This document shows, one piece after another, positions 12,874 to 13,362 of a DNA stretch of 13,362 nucleotides. The stretch comes from Bacteroidota bacterium. GTDB lineage: Bacteria; Bacteroidota; Kryptoniia; Kryptoniales; JAKASW01. Where the stretch lies: positions 1-13,362 of the forward strand of contig JAJYOS010000067.1 in NCBI GenBank assembly GCA_021796055.1. The letters run 5' to 3'. A program made the position numbers and the translations under genes. Positions within the stretch are counted from its first letter, which is position 1. Every line of letters starts with the position of its first letter. The notes beneath the pieces were generated by a model. That model was not told the DNA's origin. It ran no database searches and worked only from the letters and a program-made list of their open reading frames with translations.

Positions 12874-13362
12874 ATGGTTGAGCATAATGGAGCAAACGGA
12901 TCTGAGACGTTCCGCGGTCTGCCGCGGCTCGGGGAGCCGGCGCCCGATTTCGAAGCAATAACGACTCACGGCATGTTGAGACTCTCGGACTTCAAGGGAA
13001 GCTGGCTGATTCTCTTTTCTCATCCCGCGGATTTCACCCCGGTTTGCACGACTGAGTTTGTCGGATTCTCCGAAATCAACTCCGAACTGAACAAGAAGGG
13101 CGTGCAATTGCTCGGATTGAGCATAGACTCCGTGTACTCCCATATTGCCTGGACACGCAACATAGAAGAGAAGCTCGGCGTGAAGGTACCGTTTCCCGTG
13201 ATCGCGGACATCAACAGAGAGGTGGCAATGAAGTACGGGATGATAATGCCGGGCGAGAGCAGGACAGAGACATCCCGTTGTGTCTTTTTCATCGACCCTG
13301 ACAGCAAGCCCCGCGCGATGATATACTACCCGCTCACGACGGGAAGGAACATGCAGGAGATA
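12874..13362 (+). CDS. Peroxiredoxin (1-Cys / Prx6-like AhpC-TSA family), 3' end cut
   Basis: Peroxiredoxins reduce H2O2 and organic peroxides through an active-site cysteine. The 163 residues in view start LGEPAPDFEAITTHG (19-33) and hold the peroxidatic site PADFTPVCTTEF (51-62, Cys 58, Thr 55). They continue with GLSIDSVYSHIAW (81-93) and the second active-site Arg 135 in SRCVFFIDPD. The stretch MIYYPLTTGRNMQEI (149-163) is typical of the Prx6-type subgroup with a long C-terminal domain, here missing beyond the window end. Whether a resolving cysteine exists cannot be seen. Cys 136, next to the active-site Arg, is unusual to my knowledge (commonly Ala or another small residue). It is transcribed away from the rel operon across a shared 250-base spacer. 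Confidence 0.92.
   Translation, partial: MVEHNGANGSETFRGLPRLGEPAPDFEAITTHGMLRLSDFKGSWLILFSHPADFTPVCTTEFVGFSEINSELNKKGVQLLGLSIDSVYSHIAWTRNIEEKLGVKVPFPVIADINREVAMKYGMIMPGESRTETSRCVFFIDPDSKPRAMIYYPLTTGRNMQEI

Noticed and set aside
1..13362. CRISPR arrays, tRNA/rRNA genes, insertion sequences, integrases
   Set aside because: I saw no regularly spaced direct repeats, cloverleaf sequences, rRNA signatures or transposase/integrase motifs on either strand.

Overview
The window looks like a chromosomal segment from a bacterium of the Bacteroidota/Chlorobiota/Ignavibacteria neighbourhood. This is an inference from protein style (short TrmH-type methyltransferase, ThrB and Rel sequences, the Cys-rich PICxxCKKIR tail) and from moderate G+C. 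Clear Shine-Dalgarno sequences (AGGAGG at 1807, AAGGAGGG at 12859) argue against a crown Bacteroidetes that has lost SD use. No tRNA, rRNA, CRISPR array, transposase or phage gene was found.

Region 1 (1-2808) is the unusual part. It starts with the C-terminus of a NiCoT nickel/cobalt permease. A perfect 24-base inverted repeat (1-24 against 119-142) touches the window edge and may be a contig-end fold-back artefact. Next come a membrane sensor-like protein with a four-cysteine tail but no kinase (500-1366), a remnant of a SAM-dependent O-methyltransferase lacking its SAM-binding centre (minus strand, 1364-1694), and a Tat-type phytoene-desaturase/carotenoid-isomerase-like flavoprotein with large internal losses and a frame change (1820-2808). 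Three consecutive genes thus look damaged by internal or terminal deletions.

Region 2 (2928-7563, minus strand) is a compact housekeeping run: homoserine kinase (thrB), the ribosome-assembly GTPase der, an ABC exporter ATPase and its 12-TM permease. thrB appears to start at a CTG codon behind a good SD and a promoter that lies inside the longer open frame. A hairpin over the ATPase stop codon probably couples permease translation.

Region 3 (7633-8548, plus strand) is a divergent pair: a small three-TM protein of unknown function and an overlapping TrmH-family RNA methyltransferase whose last codons lie in a palindromic repeat.

Region 4 (8601-12623, minus strand) is a tightly packed four-gene operon: bifunctional Rel/SpoT, RuvX (YqgF), monofunctional transglycosylase MtgA and an AlbA_2/Schlafen-type protein with a winged-helix tail. 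The first two junctions overlap by 8 and 4 nt and the last has a 6-nt gap. Region 5 (12624-13362) is a divergent intergenic region followed by a peroxiredoxin cut by the window end.

No convincingly new multi-gene system is visible. The best leads are the decay block, the orphan Cys4 sensor, the CTG start of thrB, and the AlbA_2 protein in the stringent-response operon.
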